64,000 nt of DNA from Callaeas wilsoni (Eukaryota > Chordata > Aves > Passeriformes > Callaeidae). The stretch covers positions 42,029-106,028 of the forward strand of contig VWPU01004565.1 in NCBI GenBank assembly GCA_013398955.1, read 5' to 3'. The position numbers and the translations under genes were made by a program. The notes under the pieces were generated by a model. That model was not told the DNA's origin and searched no databases. It saw only the letters and a list, made by a program, of their open reading frames with translations. Within the stretch, counting starts at the first letter, position 1; each line of letters starts with the position of its first letter. Below, piece after piece: positions 42,111 to 53,079 of this stretch.

Positions 42111-43174
42111 CCGGCTGTTTATTTTGTCCGGGATACCTCGGGATCAGCGCTGGCTGCATCGCAGTCCCACACCGCTGCTTCCCTGCCGTCCCCTCTCCTC
42201 CGGTGGGTCACAGCCCCAGACCCCCGCCCTCCCCTGGGGTGTCTGGGCATCCTGGCCCAGGTGCCCCCGAGCAGCCCCTGCTCATCCCGGTGCCCCTTTT
42301 CCCGGAGCTCCGTGGGAAGAGGCTTTTGGCCAGCTCAGCTGTCCCGGCCCGGCACGGAATGCCAGCCTTGCGCTCGCAGAATTCCCGGTCTCCCACCGCA
42401 GCCTCCCGGGCTTGTGCCATATGCCGAGCACCGGGGTGGGAAGCTCCAGACTCGGCGCGCGGAGCCGGGGCGGGTGAGGAGACGCGGGAGGGCTGGGAAA
42501 TGTCTTACAGGGATTGCGTGAGGAACGAGAGGCTTCTGGAGCACGGGAGGGAGCCGAGCCGGGGGAGGAATCGCGCCTGGTTTTCTTTCCCCTCTTCCAG
42601 TAGAGACTGAAGGGAAATCCAGGGATTTTTCAGTGCCCGGCAGGCTTGTGTGGTCCAGATGTGACCACTGGGATTCGGGAGTGGGTCTCCCAGGCTCTCA
42701 CTGAGCCACACCCCAAGTGCTGTGGGAGAGGAAGGAGCACCAGGGCTGCCAGGAGAGCCCGGCACGGAAAGCTGGGAATGTTTGGGTGGCTCCCTGAGCC
42801 GCAGCTCCAGCTCTGCCGAGCGCTGGCTGTGCTTCCAGCGGAGCCAGTTTGGCTAATTCCTTCCGAGCCATGTGGGCTGTCAAATGGCTTCTGCTGTATT
42901 TTGTTGCCCTTTCAAATATTTCTCCGAGAGTGGGATGTACCATCTGCTGGCCAATCTGGCTGTGTCTGCAACAGCGCGGCTCCCAGCGCCGCGCCCATGG
43001 GCGCTCAGCACCCAGCCAGCCCCCTCCAGCCCCCTCCAGCCCCCAGCGGAACCAGCCACGGCATCCACACGGCATCCGTCTGGCACCCATGCACAGCACC
43101 CAGCCAGCAGCGCCCGGCACCCAGCCGCGGCCGGAACGGCTGCCCTTTAAAGGTCCGTCCCCACCCCAGCTGTT
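42111..43174. other. GC-rich non-coding spacer
   Basis: GC-rich with a 386-codon plus-strand frame that starts upstream and runs through CR1, so it is not a gene. Short CCCTCCAGCC and GGCATCC/GCACCC runs lie at 43020-43130. Nothing else is supported. Confidence 0.45.
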
Positions 43175-43330
43175 CCATGGAGCGGCTGCCCCACCCCTGG
43201 AAGCGTTCGAGGCCGGGTTGGATGCGGCCCTGAGCAGCCTGGGTGAGTGGGTGGCATCCCTGCCCAGGGCGGGGGCTTTGGAATTGGGTGATCTCCAGGT
43301 CCCTTGCAGCCCAAAGCATTCCGTGACGCC
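43175..43330 (+). mobile_element. CR1 LINE 3'-end fragment
   Basis: CCATGGAGCGGCTGCC, ACCCCTGGAAGCGTTCGAGGCCGGGTTGGATGCGGCCCTGAGCAGCCTGGG and TGATCTCCAGGTCCCTTGCAGCCCAAAGCATTCCGTGACGCC match the CR1 terminus on the plus strand. Confidence 0.9.
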
Positions 43331-44504
43331 ACACCTGCAGGACAAGGAGTCCTCCCACTGCCACCCCTGGGGCTGCGGTGCCCTCCTAGCATTCCCTCCA
43401 TCCTCACCCAGCATTCCCTGCATCCTCACCGGGCGCAGGGCAGGCGGAGCGAGGATTTCCCCGAGCTGAGCACTGTTCTGGAGCCACAACACCAAGTTTT
43501 AAAGCTCTTTCCCTGCCTTTTTATTGATTTCTTTTTCCATCTTGCACATTCGTGGTTCCTGCTGACTCCACACTGCTCCCTCTTCCCGGCGCGCTCCGAT
43601 CGGAGCTGCCAGACAGGTTAGAGCAGGCGGATTAGACATTGCTGACGGTGCCGAGAGATCCTCATTTATATCCTGCCGGGGCAAGAATGGGATGGTCTTA
43701 GGGAAATCACTCCAGTAATTCCCTGGGGATTGGTCTGGGCTTTGTTATCCAAAGCAGAGGGCTCAAGGATCAGGAGGGGGAAGCAGTAATATCAGTGCTC
43801 GTCTCCCAACGCGTCCGAGCCAGGCACTGGGAAAATAATCTCCTTAAGCGTGGCCGATCCTCTCCCGCTGCGTGTGCACACCCCTGAGCAACACCTACAC
43901 CTGGGAGTAGGGTGTGTGCAACGCCCCTCACACGCCAGGCACCGACGGAGCGCCTCGAGGTTTGGTCCCAGCGGTGTCACCTCAGCCTCGCTCCCTTTTC
44001 ACCCCAAAATCTGTTCTTCATCAAAAGCATCGAGTCTAACTCAACAGGTTTAACTCTGTTTCATCTCCTGGATATGGGCTGATGATTCCAGGCTCCTTTT
44101 TTCCTCTAAGAGTTTTCAAAACCACGTTAATGTGCAGGTTTGTGGCTTGGGAATACACGGTGCTGGGGAAAGCTTTGCCAGGCAGAGTTGAAGGGATTAG
44201 GGGACGGACTTGCAGGTGGGATTTCCTCCCCAGCAGCTCCAAAACTCAAGGCACAAAGAGCAGATCTAAGAATGGGAATTGTCTGATGGCTGCGGGGTCT
44301 GCCCCTCCTCGGCTAGGTTTTCATCTTATCCAGATTTAGGGAAGTTTTGGGCCGTGGTGATATAAATTTTAAAAGAGCAGGAGGTTTGTAAGATCAAGGC
44401 GTGCCCCAGGAAACCCCCTGGATTTGCTCCTGGGTGCCTGAGATCCCAGCACATCCCAGCTGCTGCTCAGGGCTGCCCCTCCAAAGGCAGCGATTTTATC
44501 TCCC
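43331..44504. other. spacer with a two-copy 24-bp duplication
   Basis: AGCATTCCCTCCATCCTCACCC and AGCATTCCCTGCATCCTCACC at about 43388-43434 are a tandem duplication. No gene is supported; mild AT-rich patches occur near 43500-43545. Confidence 0.42.
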
Positions 44505-44840
44505 CCTCCCAGCGCTTTACCTTTATTCCTTATTATTTTAGAGACGCTTAATAAGTGTGATGGGAACAGCGTTGGGGGGCAGATTATTCCGGCAGTGGCT
44601 GGAACGCAAATCCCATTAGGTTCCGCAGGAGCTGTGCCACACATCTGACAGGGATATCTGGCAGCCCATCTCACCCCGCTCGCGCTCCTGAAGGGATCTC
44701 TGCTCCCCGGGAAGCTGCAGTGAAACTTAATCGGGAATTACACCCTCTAAATACCCGCGGAGGAGAGAGTGGACTTTTCAAACCCAAAGCCGTTAATCTT
44801 CTTAGGTAATGAGGGGAAAAGCAGTGGAGACGGTGATGTA
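44505..44840. promoter_or_regulatory. candidate regulatory segment
   Basis: Two short islands: 44505-44630 (CCTTTATTCCTTATTATTTTAGAGACGCTTAATAAGTG, GGGGCAGATTATTCCGG) and 44710-44830 (GTGAAACTTAATCGGGAATTACACC, CCGTTAATCTTCTTAGGTAATGAGG). Non-repetitive. Weak evidence. Confidence 0.32.
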
Positions 44841-45104
44841 ACTCGGAGGGGGAACCGGGAGCGCCGGTGACTGGGGGCTGCGGCACAGCTCCGGCTCTTC
44901 CTCTGTTTATCCCATTCCCCACTTCATTACCGTTCCCAGCTCTTCCTAAGGCCCCCCGTAAGCAGCCTGCTGGAAAGAGAAAAGCAGCTCCCAGCAGCCG
45001 GCAGAGAAGGCCTTTTCCCTTTAATTAATTCCACAAGGATAAGAGGAGGGAGGAGACCTTGGGACGGGGCAGCAGGTGGATCCTGGGAAATCACAGTGCC
45101 GCAG
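44841..45104. other. mixed spacer
   Basis: No feature seen apart from a TTTAATTAATTCC word near 45020. Confidence 0.4.
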
Positions 45105-45150
45105 GACCGCTGCTGCGAGATCCCACAGGAGATCCCGCAGGAGATCCCAA
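45105..45150. repeat. three-copy short tandem repeat
   Basis: GAGATCCCACAGGAGATCCC, GCAGGAGATCCC and AAGG: three units of about 15 bp. Trivial expansion. Confidence 0.85.
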
Positions 45151-45430
45151 GGATGCTCCGGGTTAAGGAGCGGCCGGCGGCTCTCCGGCACAGAAGGGGT
45201 GTTGGGGCAGAGCCGGGTGGGCCTGCTGGAGCTCACAGCAGGCACGGGGAGAAATCCTGATGGCAAAGACGCTCCGTAATTCAAACTTCCTGCTCTCCGG
45301 GAGTTTGTGATGCGGGAGGAAGGGGCTTTGTGGGCTCTGGATCCGGGCGGGACGTGGAGAGTGCCATTCCCAAATCACGGGAGCAGCACCTCCAGTGCCT
45401 CCTGCCTGATGAGATCCTGCCTTTAGTGGG

Positions 45431-45480
45431 CTAATTATTAAGAAATAGTCTAATGATTAAGAAATGATCTAATGATTAAG
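45431..45480. repeat. tandem 19-bp repeat of homeodomain-type cores
   Basis: CTAATTATTAAGAAATAGT, CTAATGATTAAGAAATGAT and CTAATGATTAAGATCACC follow one another with 19-bp spacing. Each has a TAAT(T/G)ATTA core, so the array places homeodomain-type sites in phase at just under two helical turns. It is AT-rich in a GC-rich surround. Confidence 0.85.
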
Positions 45481-45960
45481 ATCACCATTGCACTGGTACA
45501 GCACGAGCTGCAGACAATTGCACACAAAATCATCCTCCAGGGATGGGGAATCCACAACCCTTCCGCTTGATCGTGGATGGTAGGGAGAAAGGTTAGGAAA
45601 AAAAAGGAAAAGCAAACTTCAGCTGTGCCTTGCTAGGAAAACTGGAAAGGACACAGCTTCAAGTAATGATTATTTTTATTTCGGAAGACATTATCCGAGG
45701 GCCTGTTTCCAAGGAAAGCAATCTGGGTTGTGTCTGGGCTGAGCACACAATGTCATCCTGCTGCAGAGAAAGCAAACATGGTACCAGGATGGCCAAACGG
45801 GAACGTCGCGTGGGAGACACATGAAGGGAGCCCTCGCTGCGGGAAGGGCTCAGCTGGAGAACAGGCTCGGGCCTGGGCACAGCCCTGGGAGAAGCTGTGC
45901 AGCGACTGGAGCCGGGCCAGGGAGAGCAGCAAGGAGCATCCGACACGGAAAACATGCCCT
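45481..45960. other. mixed spacer, no gene seen
   Basis: A 143-codon frame and a 175-codon minus frame overlap this interval without recognised content. No feature. Confidence 0.42.
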
Positions 45961-46020
45961 GAGAGCAGAGATGGAAGGAGTTGGGCTTGTTTAGTCTGGG
46001 AAAAGGTGGGAGAGGGAAAC
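45961..46020 (+). mobile_element. possible CR1 LINE remnant
   Basis: GAGATGGAAGGAGTTGGGCTTGTTTAGTCTGGGAAAAGGTGGG resembles CR1 'ctgggctgttcagcctggagaag'. Divergent and short, so tentative. Confidence 0.45.
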
Positions 46021-46679
46021 GTGCTCTTCCGTGTGTCGGAGGCTGCAGCAGGGAGGGAATGCTGGATCCTCCCAATGCCCACAAACATGGGACAAGGTCC
46101 ACACCTAAAATTAGGGGTATTGCAAAGGAGTCAATGGATTTATTACCCAACCATTTCCTGACATTTTCCCCTGTTTTTATCCCCATGACTGAGCGGGGGA
46201 GGCATGCTGGGATGGAGCTGGAGCACGGAGCAGGATAATCTCTCCCTGCTGCCCCTGCTCTGCAGGAAAGCTGCGGGACTGAGCAGAAATCCAGCGCGTT
46301 CCAGCTCTCCTGCGGAAGGTTGGATCCCAGGACAGCCGCCCCTCGGGGAGCGAGGAATGTGGGACCTTGTTCAGCTGAGGCAGCTGCCGGAGCAAAGCCG
46401 CCGTGAGCGCTTCCAGCCCAGCTGGAAGGAGGGCACGCAGCGGGCGGGATACCTGCGGAGCAGGGAAGAGCGGGAGAGGCCGGGAGCAGGAATCAAAGCA
46501 TTCCTGGGAACTCCCGAGGCACAGGAGGGCTGTCCGCGGCTGCTGGAAAGCTGGGACTCACTCCCAGCATCAACAAAGCCACCTGAGGGTGGGGGTCCCC
46601 AAAATGCTCTGAGCGCTCCGGGAAGGCTTGGAAAGAAAGGAAGAAGCCAAAGGAGTTCGGGGTTTGGGAGACCCGTTTT
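46021..46679. other. GC-rich spacer
   Basis: No feature seen. Confidence 0.45.
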
Positions 46680-47050
46680 CATTAGGGTTTCCATTGCAAT
46701 TTTGCCTAATTAGTCTCCAATAATTAATGCTGCGAGTGCAACGGAGATGGAATCAGACAAAATGCTGGTGAGGAGGCCCCATGGAAGCCATCCGTCTTTG
46801 GATAGTAATGATTATGTTCCTTTTTATTATTAAAGATCCCATTAGAAAGAATTTATGATTTTTCCCCTTTGTGAGAGAAATAATCAACATTCCGTTGGCT
46901 GCTCCCGGTTTTGGTGCGGATCCGTAATTAGCCACAGTTAAAAAGAGATTTTGCCTGAATGGCTTTTGGGGAACATTACATCCAAATTACAGCCCCGCCG
47001 ATTTATTTCCAGGGAAAATACGCTCCCAATAAATAACTCAAATCCAGTTG
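46680..47050. promoter_or_regulatory. strong candidate conserved non-coding element
   Basis: AT-rich island with GGGTTTCCATTGCAATTTTGCCTAATTAGTC, CAATAATTAATGCTGCG, GATAGTAATGATTATGTTCC, TTTTTATTATTAAAGATCCCATTAG, AATAATCAACATTCC, CCGTAATTAGCCACAG and CATTACATCCAAATTACAG. Directly precedes the 68-bp minisatellite. Non-repetitive. Confidence 0.45.
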
Positions 47051-47343
47051 GTCTGAAAAAACATTTAGATCCAGAAGAAAACAGGCAGAGCAGGAGAGCG
47101 AGGGCGCTGAGGGGCTGCAAACCCACCGGGGAGAGGGTTGGGCCGGTGGGTGAGTCCGGAGTTCTCCGCAGCTTCCGCACGGAGAGCGCGACAGTGCCAG
47201 TCCTGCTGAGGGGCTCCCAGGAAAGGAGTGAGCCCGGGAATGATGAGGAAACCAAGGAACAGGTACGTGAGCAATCTGGGGAGTTTCTGGGGAGTTTCGC
47301 AGCCGCTCAGCCTCGGGGCGGCCCAGCCGAGTGCTCCTGTCTG
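47051..47343. other. GC-rich spacer before minisatellite
   Basis: No feature is supported. Long false ORFs begin here and run into the array. Confidence 0.4.
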
Positions 47344-47885
47344 CTGGACAGGCTGCGCCTGGGAGAGGGCCTGGGCTGCCCCCGGGCGAGGACCTGGGCT
47401 GCCCCTGTCGGCCGGACAGGCCGCTCCGGGGAGAGGGCCTGGGCTGCCCCCGGGCGAGGACCTGGGCTGCCCCTGTCGGCCGGACAGGCCGCTCCGGGGA
47501 GAGGGCCTGGGCTGCCCCCGGGCGAGGACCTGGGCTGCCCCTGTCGGCCGGACAGGCCGCTCCGGGGAGAGGGCCTGGGCTGCCCCCGGGCGAGGACCTG
47601 GGCTGCCCCTGTCGGCCGGACAGGCCGCTCCGGGGAGAGGGCCTGGGCTGCCCCCGGGCGAGGACCTGGGCTGCCCCTGTCGGCCGGACAGGCCGCTCCG
47701 GGGAGAGGGCCTGGGCTGCCCCCGGGCGAGGACCTGGGCTGCCCCTGTCGGCCGGACAGGCCGCTCCGGGGAGAGGGCCTGGGCTGCCCCCGGGCGAGGA
47801 CCTGGGCTGCCCCTGTCGGCCGGACAGGCCGCTCCGGGGAGAGGGCCTGGGCTGCGCCTGGGAGAGGACCTGGGCTGCTCCCACT
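47344..47885. repeat. 68-bp GC-rich minisatellite, 8 copies
   Basis: Units starting C(C/T)GGACAGGC lie at 47344, 47412, 47480, 47548, 47616, 47684, 47752 and 47820, exactly 68 bp apart. Each unit has two related halves (GAGAGGGCCTGGGCTGCCCC and GCGAGGACCTGGGCTGCCCC). Interior units are virtually identical. The first and last carry the same variant GCGCCTGGGAGAG. G-runs on the plus strand can form G-quadruplexes. Because 68 is not a multiple of three, all frames remain open. The predicted 324- and 410-residue minus-strand proteins are artefacts. Confidence 0.97.
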
Positions 47886-48076
47886 GCTCCGGCCTGGAGA
47901 ACAGCCACAGCGAGGAGCTCGCCCTGGATAGCAAAGAGGAGTGATTCCACACAGGAAGGGGGGACAACTCGGAGCAAGGAGATCCGCCCTGCCAGGGCGA
48001 GGAGGGCACATTCCAGCCAGGCCAGGGCCTCCTGGGCATTCCCAAACCTCCCAGTGCCTCCCCTGAGCCGCGCCGT
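47886..48076. other. GC-rich spacer
   Basis: No feature seen. Confidence 0.4.
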
Positions 48077-48138
48077 TCCTCAGTGGAACGTGCTGGCCTT
48101 TCAGGACCCTTCCAACCCAAAGCATTCCGTGATTTTAG
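48077..48138 (+). mobile_element. CR1 LINE 3' tail remnant
   Basis: CAGTGGAACGTGCTGG and GGACCCTTCCAACCCAAAGCATTCCGTGATTTTAGG are the CR1 terminus, plus strand, with the centre deleted. Confidence 0.85.
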
Positions 48139-48399
48139 GGCCGGCAGAAAGGGGCGGCCCCGGGCACAGCCCCAGCGCTTCCACGGGGAGTCAGCTCTGG
48201 GGACCCACGCCCCCTCCCCACGGCCCTTTCCAGGCACAGCGCTGACGTTCCCAAGGTGTCGTGGATGGTCCCGGCTTTGTCCGGATATAAATAGCACGTT
48301 TTGCCGGGATCGTGTTCCAGCTCAAGGTGCAGGTTCATGCCTTCCATGGGTGCCATCTCCGCAGCTGCACTTGGAAGTGCCTTTAATGGGAAGCCATTA

Positions 48400-49225
48400 C
48401 AAGAGGAAGTCATTTGGAGATCATTCCCATGCTGGGAAATTTTGTTTCCGGAGCCATTTAATGCAAATTTCAGTCTTTGCTTGTTGGGAGTTGATGAATT
48501 CCAACGGCGCTTGCCTCGAGTGAAAAGATCCGAGTTTTATGCCGTCGGATTCGCTGCGGATCTTAAAAACAATGCCTGCGCAACTTCCATTTAATGTGGG
48601 AATTCAGCTTTTAATTTCCAGCCCACAGTGCTGTGCAGCCCGGAGTTTGGCAGGCAGCTTAATTCCATATCCAGGAAGGATGTAGCAGGGAGCCTTTTCC
48701 ATCCTGAATCAAATGGAATTGGTGATTTGCATGCACCTTTGGAGTCAGAATCAAACATTTGCCCTGGCTTGGCCCTCGTTTAATTAAAATGATGAGAACG
48801 TGCGATAGGCTTTTGGTCTGAGGCAAAAAGGATGCACAGCCCTGAAATTTGGAACAAACATAAAAAAAATTGCGAAAGGCATGGTTGGAAGTGATAAGAA
48901 ATGCCAAGACTATGTATTACATGGGATCACGGGATGAAAATAGAAAATATCCTTAAAAAAATCCAGGCGTGCTGTGAAACTGTTGTCGGAAGGGCTGGAT
49001 TGGATTACAGGCTTTATGGATAATGTCCCTGCACCCAGCACTGTCCAGGCTTGTCACCCAGGCTGAGTGGGCTGGGAAAGGCAAGGGAATGGGAATTTTC
49101 TCTTGGATACGGGCTGGAAGAGCTGGTGGGTCCTTATTTGCATTTCTGAGCACAGATTCATTTCTTTAATTGGGAGTTTAATGCATTTGAAATGAGTTGA
49201 AATGCAAGTTCTGGAAAACAACTGC
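48400..49225. promoter_or_regulatory. candidate regulatory region with three perfect POU octamers
   Basis: Perfect octamers ATGCAAAT (48461-48468), ATTTGCAT (48725-48732) and ATTTGCAT (49136-49143) lie within 683 bp. AT-rich non-repetitive sequence surrounds them, e.g. GAGCCATTTAATGCAAATTTCAG and AATTGGGAGTTTAATGCATTTGAAATG. POU factors bind this word. The interval 48640-48950 is the least organised part. Confidence 0.42.
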
Positions 49226-49579
49226 TCATTCCTAGGGAGCGCCATCCATTTTGGGAGCCGAGGGTTCCCTCTCCGCTGTTCCCATCACTTCTGGCTCCAG
49301 GCATTCGGGGCATCAGTATTTCAGGCAAACTGGCTTTTGCCGACATTGGAGCACCACCTTTGCCTTTCAGACCATGGAACGAGGAACAGGGGCACGTCCC
49401 AGCAGGAGGGGGCTGTGTTCCAGTGCGGGAATTACAGGGTGAAGGACTGAGTCCCCCTTCCCAGGCACCACTCCCATCCCTGCCTGCTTCCCCCGGCCCA
49501 CCCAGACTTGTTTTCCCCCGTCCTCTGGAGTCACCGCTTGTGCTCAGGTAGAAGCACAAGCAGGGAAGGGGTGGAAAGT
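49226..49579. other. mixed spacer
   Basis: No feature seen. Confidence 0.42.
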
Positions 49580-49785
49580 TTGAAGAACACATTTTGCCCA
49601 CAGAAAAAAAAATAAAGTTTGTTTTAAAAACTGTCATTTCAAACGGCCGTTAAAAGAGCCGATTGAAATAGAGGTTTTTTTCCCCAAGACCAAATCTCCA
49701 CTTGAACAGCTGAGCTATTTTTAGCCCCAAAGCTTTGCACTTTTAAGTTGCTTGTTTGATACCAGTAAAATAAAGAACAAAGGAG
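49580..49785. promoter_or_regulatory. candidate regulatory island with E-box/MEF2 composite
   Basis: CAGCTG at 49707-49712 is followed after 2 bp by CTATTTTTAG at 49715-49724, a full MEF2 consensus. Myogenic bHLH and MEF2 proteins are known to cooperate at closely spaced sites. The island also has AAAAGAGCCGATTGAAATAG and GCTTTGCACTTTTAAG. Non-repetitive apart from an A-run at 49602-49612. Confidence 0.42.
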
Positions 49786-51108
49786 GAATTCATCCGACCC
49801 CGTTTCACCCCCCAAAATCTGGAGCCTGCTTTAGCCTGGTCACTTGGGTGTTTTGGAGCCCCGGGAAGGACCCTGGCCCCTCCAGGACATCCATCCCCCC
49901 TGCCCTGGACACGGCCTGCAGATGTGGCAGTGCTGATGTCCTTGAGATGGCTCAAAACGGGTTTGTAGGGTCATTTTCATAACCACCATCCCAACTCCCT
50001 GTCGGCCGCACACAGCGGTTCCGCAGGGGAAAACTCCTCCCCATATGAGTTCTCCTCTTGGGAAGAGCCCCACACGGGGTCTCTACCAGCCCATCCTGTT
50101 TCCTACAGCACCGCAAGAGCTGGCTTCATTTTAATTTGTAAATACTTTGATGTCTGGGGACTTGGCTCTCGTACAGCCCTAAACTTCCAGCAGGAGGGAA
50201 CAGTTTCCAGGGTTTTTAACTTGACTTGATTTCCCACTATTCTTCATCTCAAGGGGGAACCGCTCATTTCCGAGTGGGATTCTCTCCTGCTCTTGGGCTT
50301 GCTGCTATTCCAGGAGTCACGCGAGGGGAGGCTCCTGCAAACCAACCCGTGCATCTGGTTTGGGAGGGACTGGTGGGAATGGGAATGGGAATACAAGGGG
50401 CCAAGCAGCACAACTCAGATGATTCGGGAAGGGGACAGGAGGAAGGAGGGAGATGCAAAGTGGGTGAGCCGGGCTGGGAACTGAAACTGGGGGGCTTTGT
50501 TCCGCTGTTGCCATCCCCGCCCTTCCTGCAGCGTCTGAAGGAAGAGGGGAGTGTAAAAACCTCCCAGTTTTCACTGTAACTGCAGCAGTATTCCCAGGAG
50601 ACCCGTTTTCCCGTCTCCCCCTGTATTATCCCGGGGTGTCCCCTTGAAACCGAGCCACTCCTCAGGACAGTGGCTCTTCTCCTGGTTCCAGTGCCCTGGA
50701 GCCCCTGGCTACTCCCGGACCAGCTCATGCTCCACGGATGAATCCGAGGGATTCACTAAGGAGGGTAACCCTGTGTGAGGACAAAGCCCAGCACAGCCCT
50801 GCCTCTGCCCGCAGAAGGAACTGGCGCTGGGAGGAGCTGGTCCTGTCTCCAGGGGCAGCTCCGAGCAGGTCAGGAGGGAAGCCGAGCCAAGCAGCTCCGT
50901 GTCTGGCGCTGGCGGATCCCAGAGCAGGATAAAGCCCCTTTTAAAACTGCCGGGATGCAGCACATCCATAAAACATGGGCGGCTCGGCTGCCATCCTGGC
51001 AGGCTTTGAGGGCTGTCGGGAGCGTGCTGGCTCTCCAGGAGGGGTGCCTCAGGTATCGCGGGCTGCCCAGGGAGCTCCTTGCCGGGGTCAGCCGCAGCCG
51101 GGGCTGCA
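49786..51108. other. GC-rich non-coding spacer
   Basis: No gene, RNA or recognised repeat. A short GGGAATGGGAATGGGAAT tract lies at 50375-50392. Confidence 0.45.
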
Positions 51109-51155
51109 CATCCATCCATCCATCCATCCATCCCTCCCTCCCTCCCTCCCTCCCT
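51109..51155. repeat. (ATCC)n then (CTCC)n tetranucleotide microsatellite
   Basis: CATCCATCCATCC continues for about six units and then switches to CCCTCCCTCCCT for about five. Compound microsatellite, probably length-polymorphic. Confidence 0.95.
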
Positions 51156-51159
51156 GGCC

Positions 51160-51475
51160 GGGAAGACGCCGGCTGCAGCCTCCAGGCGCTCCCCGCTCTG
51201 CGCCAGGCCGGCCCTAATGCGCCGTGCCGGGGAGCGCGGCCCCCCCTCGCTGTTCTGGTTTGGTGCCCAGAACATCTGGTCACCCCATAGCCTTTTTTTA
51301 ATCCAATCGCGCCGTTCCCTCGGCACATTCCCGACCGCCAGCAGCTGAGCTGCGGCTGCTGGCACCGGGGAGCCGGCGAGGCATTGGCACGCCGGGGCCG
51401 CAGCCCACGCCGGCTCCGGGCGCTGCCGGGGGCTGGGCGGCCGGAATTCCTCAATCCGCCCGCACGGGAACGTTT
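51160..51475. promoter_or_regulatory. CpG-rich segment, possible CpG island
   Basis: CpG-dense over about 300 bp: AGACGCCGGC, CTCTGCGCCAGGCCGGCC, AATGCGCCGTGCCGGGGAGCGCGGCC, CAATCGCGCCG, CCGGCGAGGC, CACGCCGGGGCCGC, GGGCGCTGCCGGGGGC. Could be an unannotated promoter. No first exon or TATA box is evident. Confidence 0.38.
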
Positions 51476-52800
51476 GTTCCCAATTTACACACGAGATTCG
51501 GCTCTGCTTGAGGGCAGGGGAGTGGGGACACAGCAGCGAGGCGTTAGGGCTGAGTGTGTGCCCAGGGCAGCAGCGCTGCGTCCCGCCCGCGGGGAGGGAC
51601 CCCGGGAATGGCCTCTGCCGGGGCAGGGGCTGGGAAGGCCCCCGGTTCCTTTTCCTTTAGGAACTCCCAGCAGGGATGGATCCTCGCCCTGGACCTCACG
51701 GGTGCCACCTGAGCCCTTTCCACCGCGGCCCTGCCGTGTCCGGAGCTTCGGCGTTTGCCGCGCTGCTGGGGTCAGTCCTGAGGTGACCCGGACCCCACCC
51801 GGGACCAGCAGAGCCCCTGGGCAGCTCGGGGAAGCTCCGGGAAGGAGCCGAGGAGCAGGCTGAGCCCAAAGCCTGAGCGAAGGGCTCTGGAGCCCCCCTG
51901 CCCGGGCTGCTGGTGACACTGGGGGTGACACTGGGACCCCCCGAAGCTGTTCCCTTTCCTTGTGTCGGCTTGGGGGGGAACTGGGACCGTGAGTGTCCTC
52001 CCGGCAGGATGCCATGTCCAGCCCTGCCGCTAAGCACTGCCTCGCCAGAGGGGTGCGGGAGGTGCTTCCCTGGCATTTCGGGGTTATTGACAGGGACAGC
52101 CCCACTGGCACTGCCACCACGGGATCCTCGCTGCCTGCAGTCAGCACACGCTACGGTAGCCAGACTTTACCCCTCTCTTGTGGATTCCCTACAAATCCAT
52201 TTAAAATGTTGCTATAATGTCAAAAGAGACCCTTAGGACCATCAGATTTCAGAGGCCTGACTTAAAAAAATAAAGCCCAAGGACCTCAGCACATGGAACG
52301 AAAAGAGCTGGGGCTGGAATGGGGATAAATGCCTCTCCAGCACAGCACCAAAAGGGCTCCTGCCGGATGCTCTGGGCTCTGGGCACCTGGCCAAGGGCTC
52401 CTGGAGTCCTCTGTGGGGCGGATCCAAGGGCGCAGGACCACCAGGATCACCCCGAGGAAGCAGGAGCATCACCAGCAGGGTCACCCCAAAGGACCACTGC
52501 AGCACTCAGGGGCACAGGACGGCCACCCCGGGGCGTGTGGGTGTCCCTGTGCCACGGCAGTCCCAGCCACTCAGCAGCTCACAGAGCCGGTGTTTGGGTT
52601 GGTGAGGCACTCAGTACTAGCAGAAATCCTAACATTTCCCAAGCCCGACAGAATCAGCCGCTGTTTTTTCCCCGGTACCTCAGCCGTGACATAAGTGCTC
52701 CAAGATGTTCAGCAAAGGATTACACATCGCAGTGTGGGCTATCAGTCTGGCAAGGAGTAGCACGAGCTCTGGTATTTGCGAGTGATATTTGAAATCCTAA
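51476..52800. other. GC-rich non-coding spacer
   Basis: Overlapping frames up to 220 codons without recognised domains. No repeat is evident. Confidence 0.45.
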
Positions 52801-53079
52801 CCCCAGAAGAAAATCGTCAGGCAATAACATCCTGTTTTCTGCAGAGAGCATCCCGCTTCCCCAGCAGTGGGAAAAGGCTGCTCCTCATTCCTCAGCAAGG
52901 CATGTAATACCCTCTGCTTTACGCCGCACTCCGAGCTGGGAGCAAATATTTTTCCAACAACATCACCACATGGATAGTGTTTTGCACATCTCAGACCTTC
53001 CCACCACATTGTTTTGGGAATAAAACACAACCTGCCGGAGCGGCGCCGAGCCGTGAGGGACAGCTGAGCTGATGGCCTT
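52801..53079. other. mixed spacer
   Basis: No feature is supported. Confidence 0.4.

Noticed and set aside
41450..42610. 386-residue plus-strand ORF
   Set aside because: It runs through an AT-rich island, a CR1 copy and its internal minisatellite, which no real exon would do.
47003..48297. Minus-strand ORFs of 324 and 410 residues and plus-strand ORFs up to 326 residues
   Set aside because: They are translations of the 68-bp minisatellite. The unit is not a multiple of three, so every frame remains open. No domain, splice site or start context supports a gene.
49400..49420. CCAGCAGGAGGGGGCTG as a CTCF site
   Set aside because: It has three extra bases inside the core compared with the consensus, so it does not fit.
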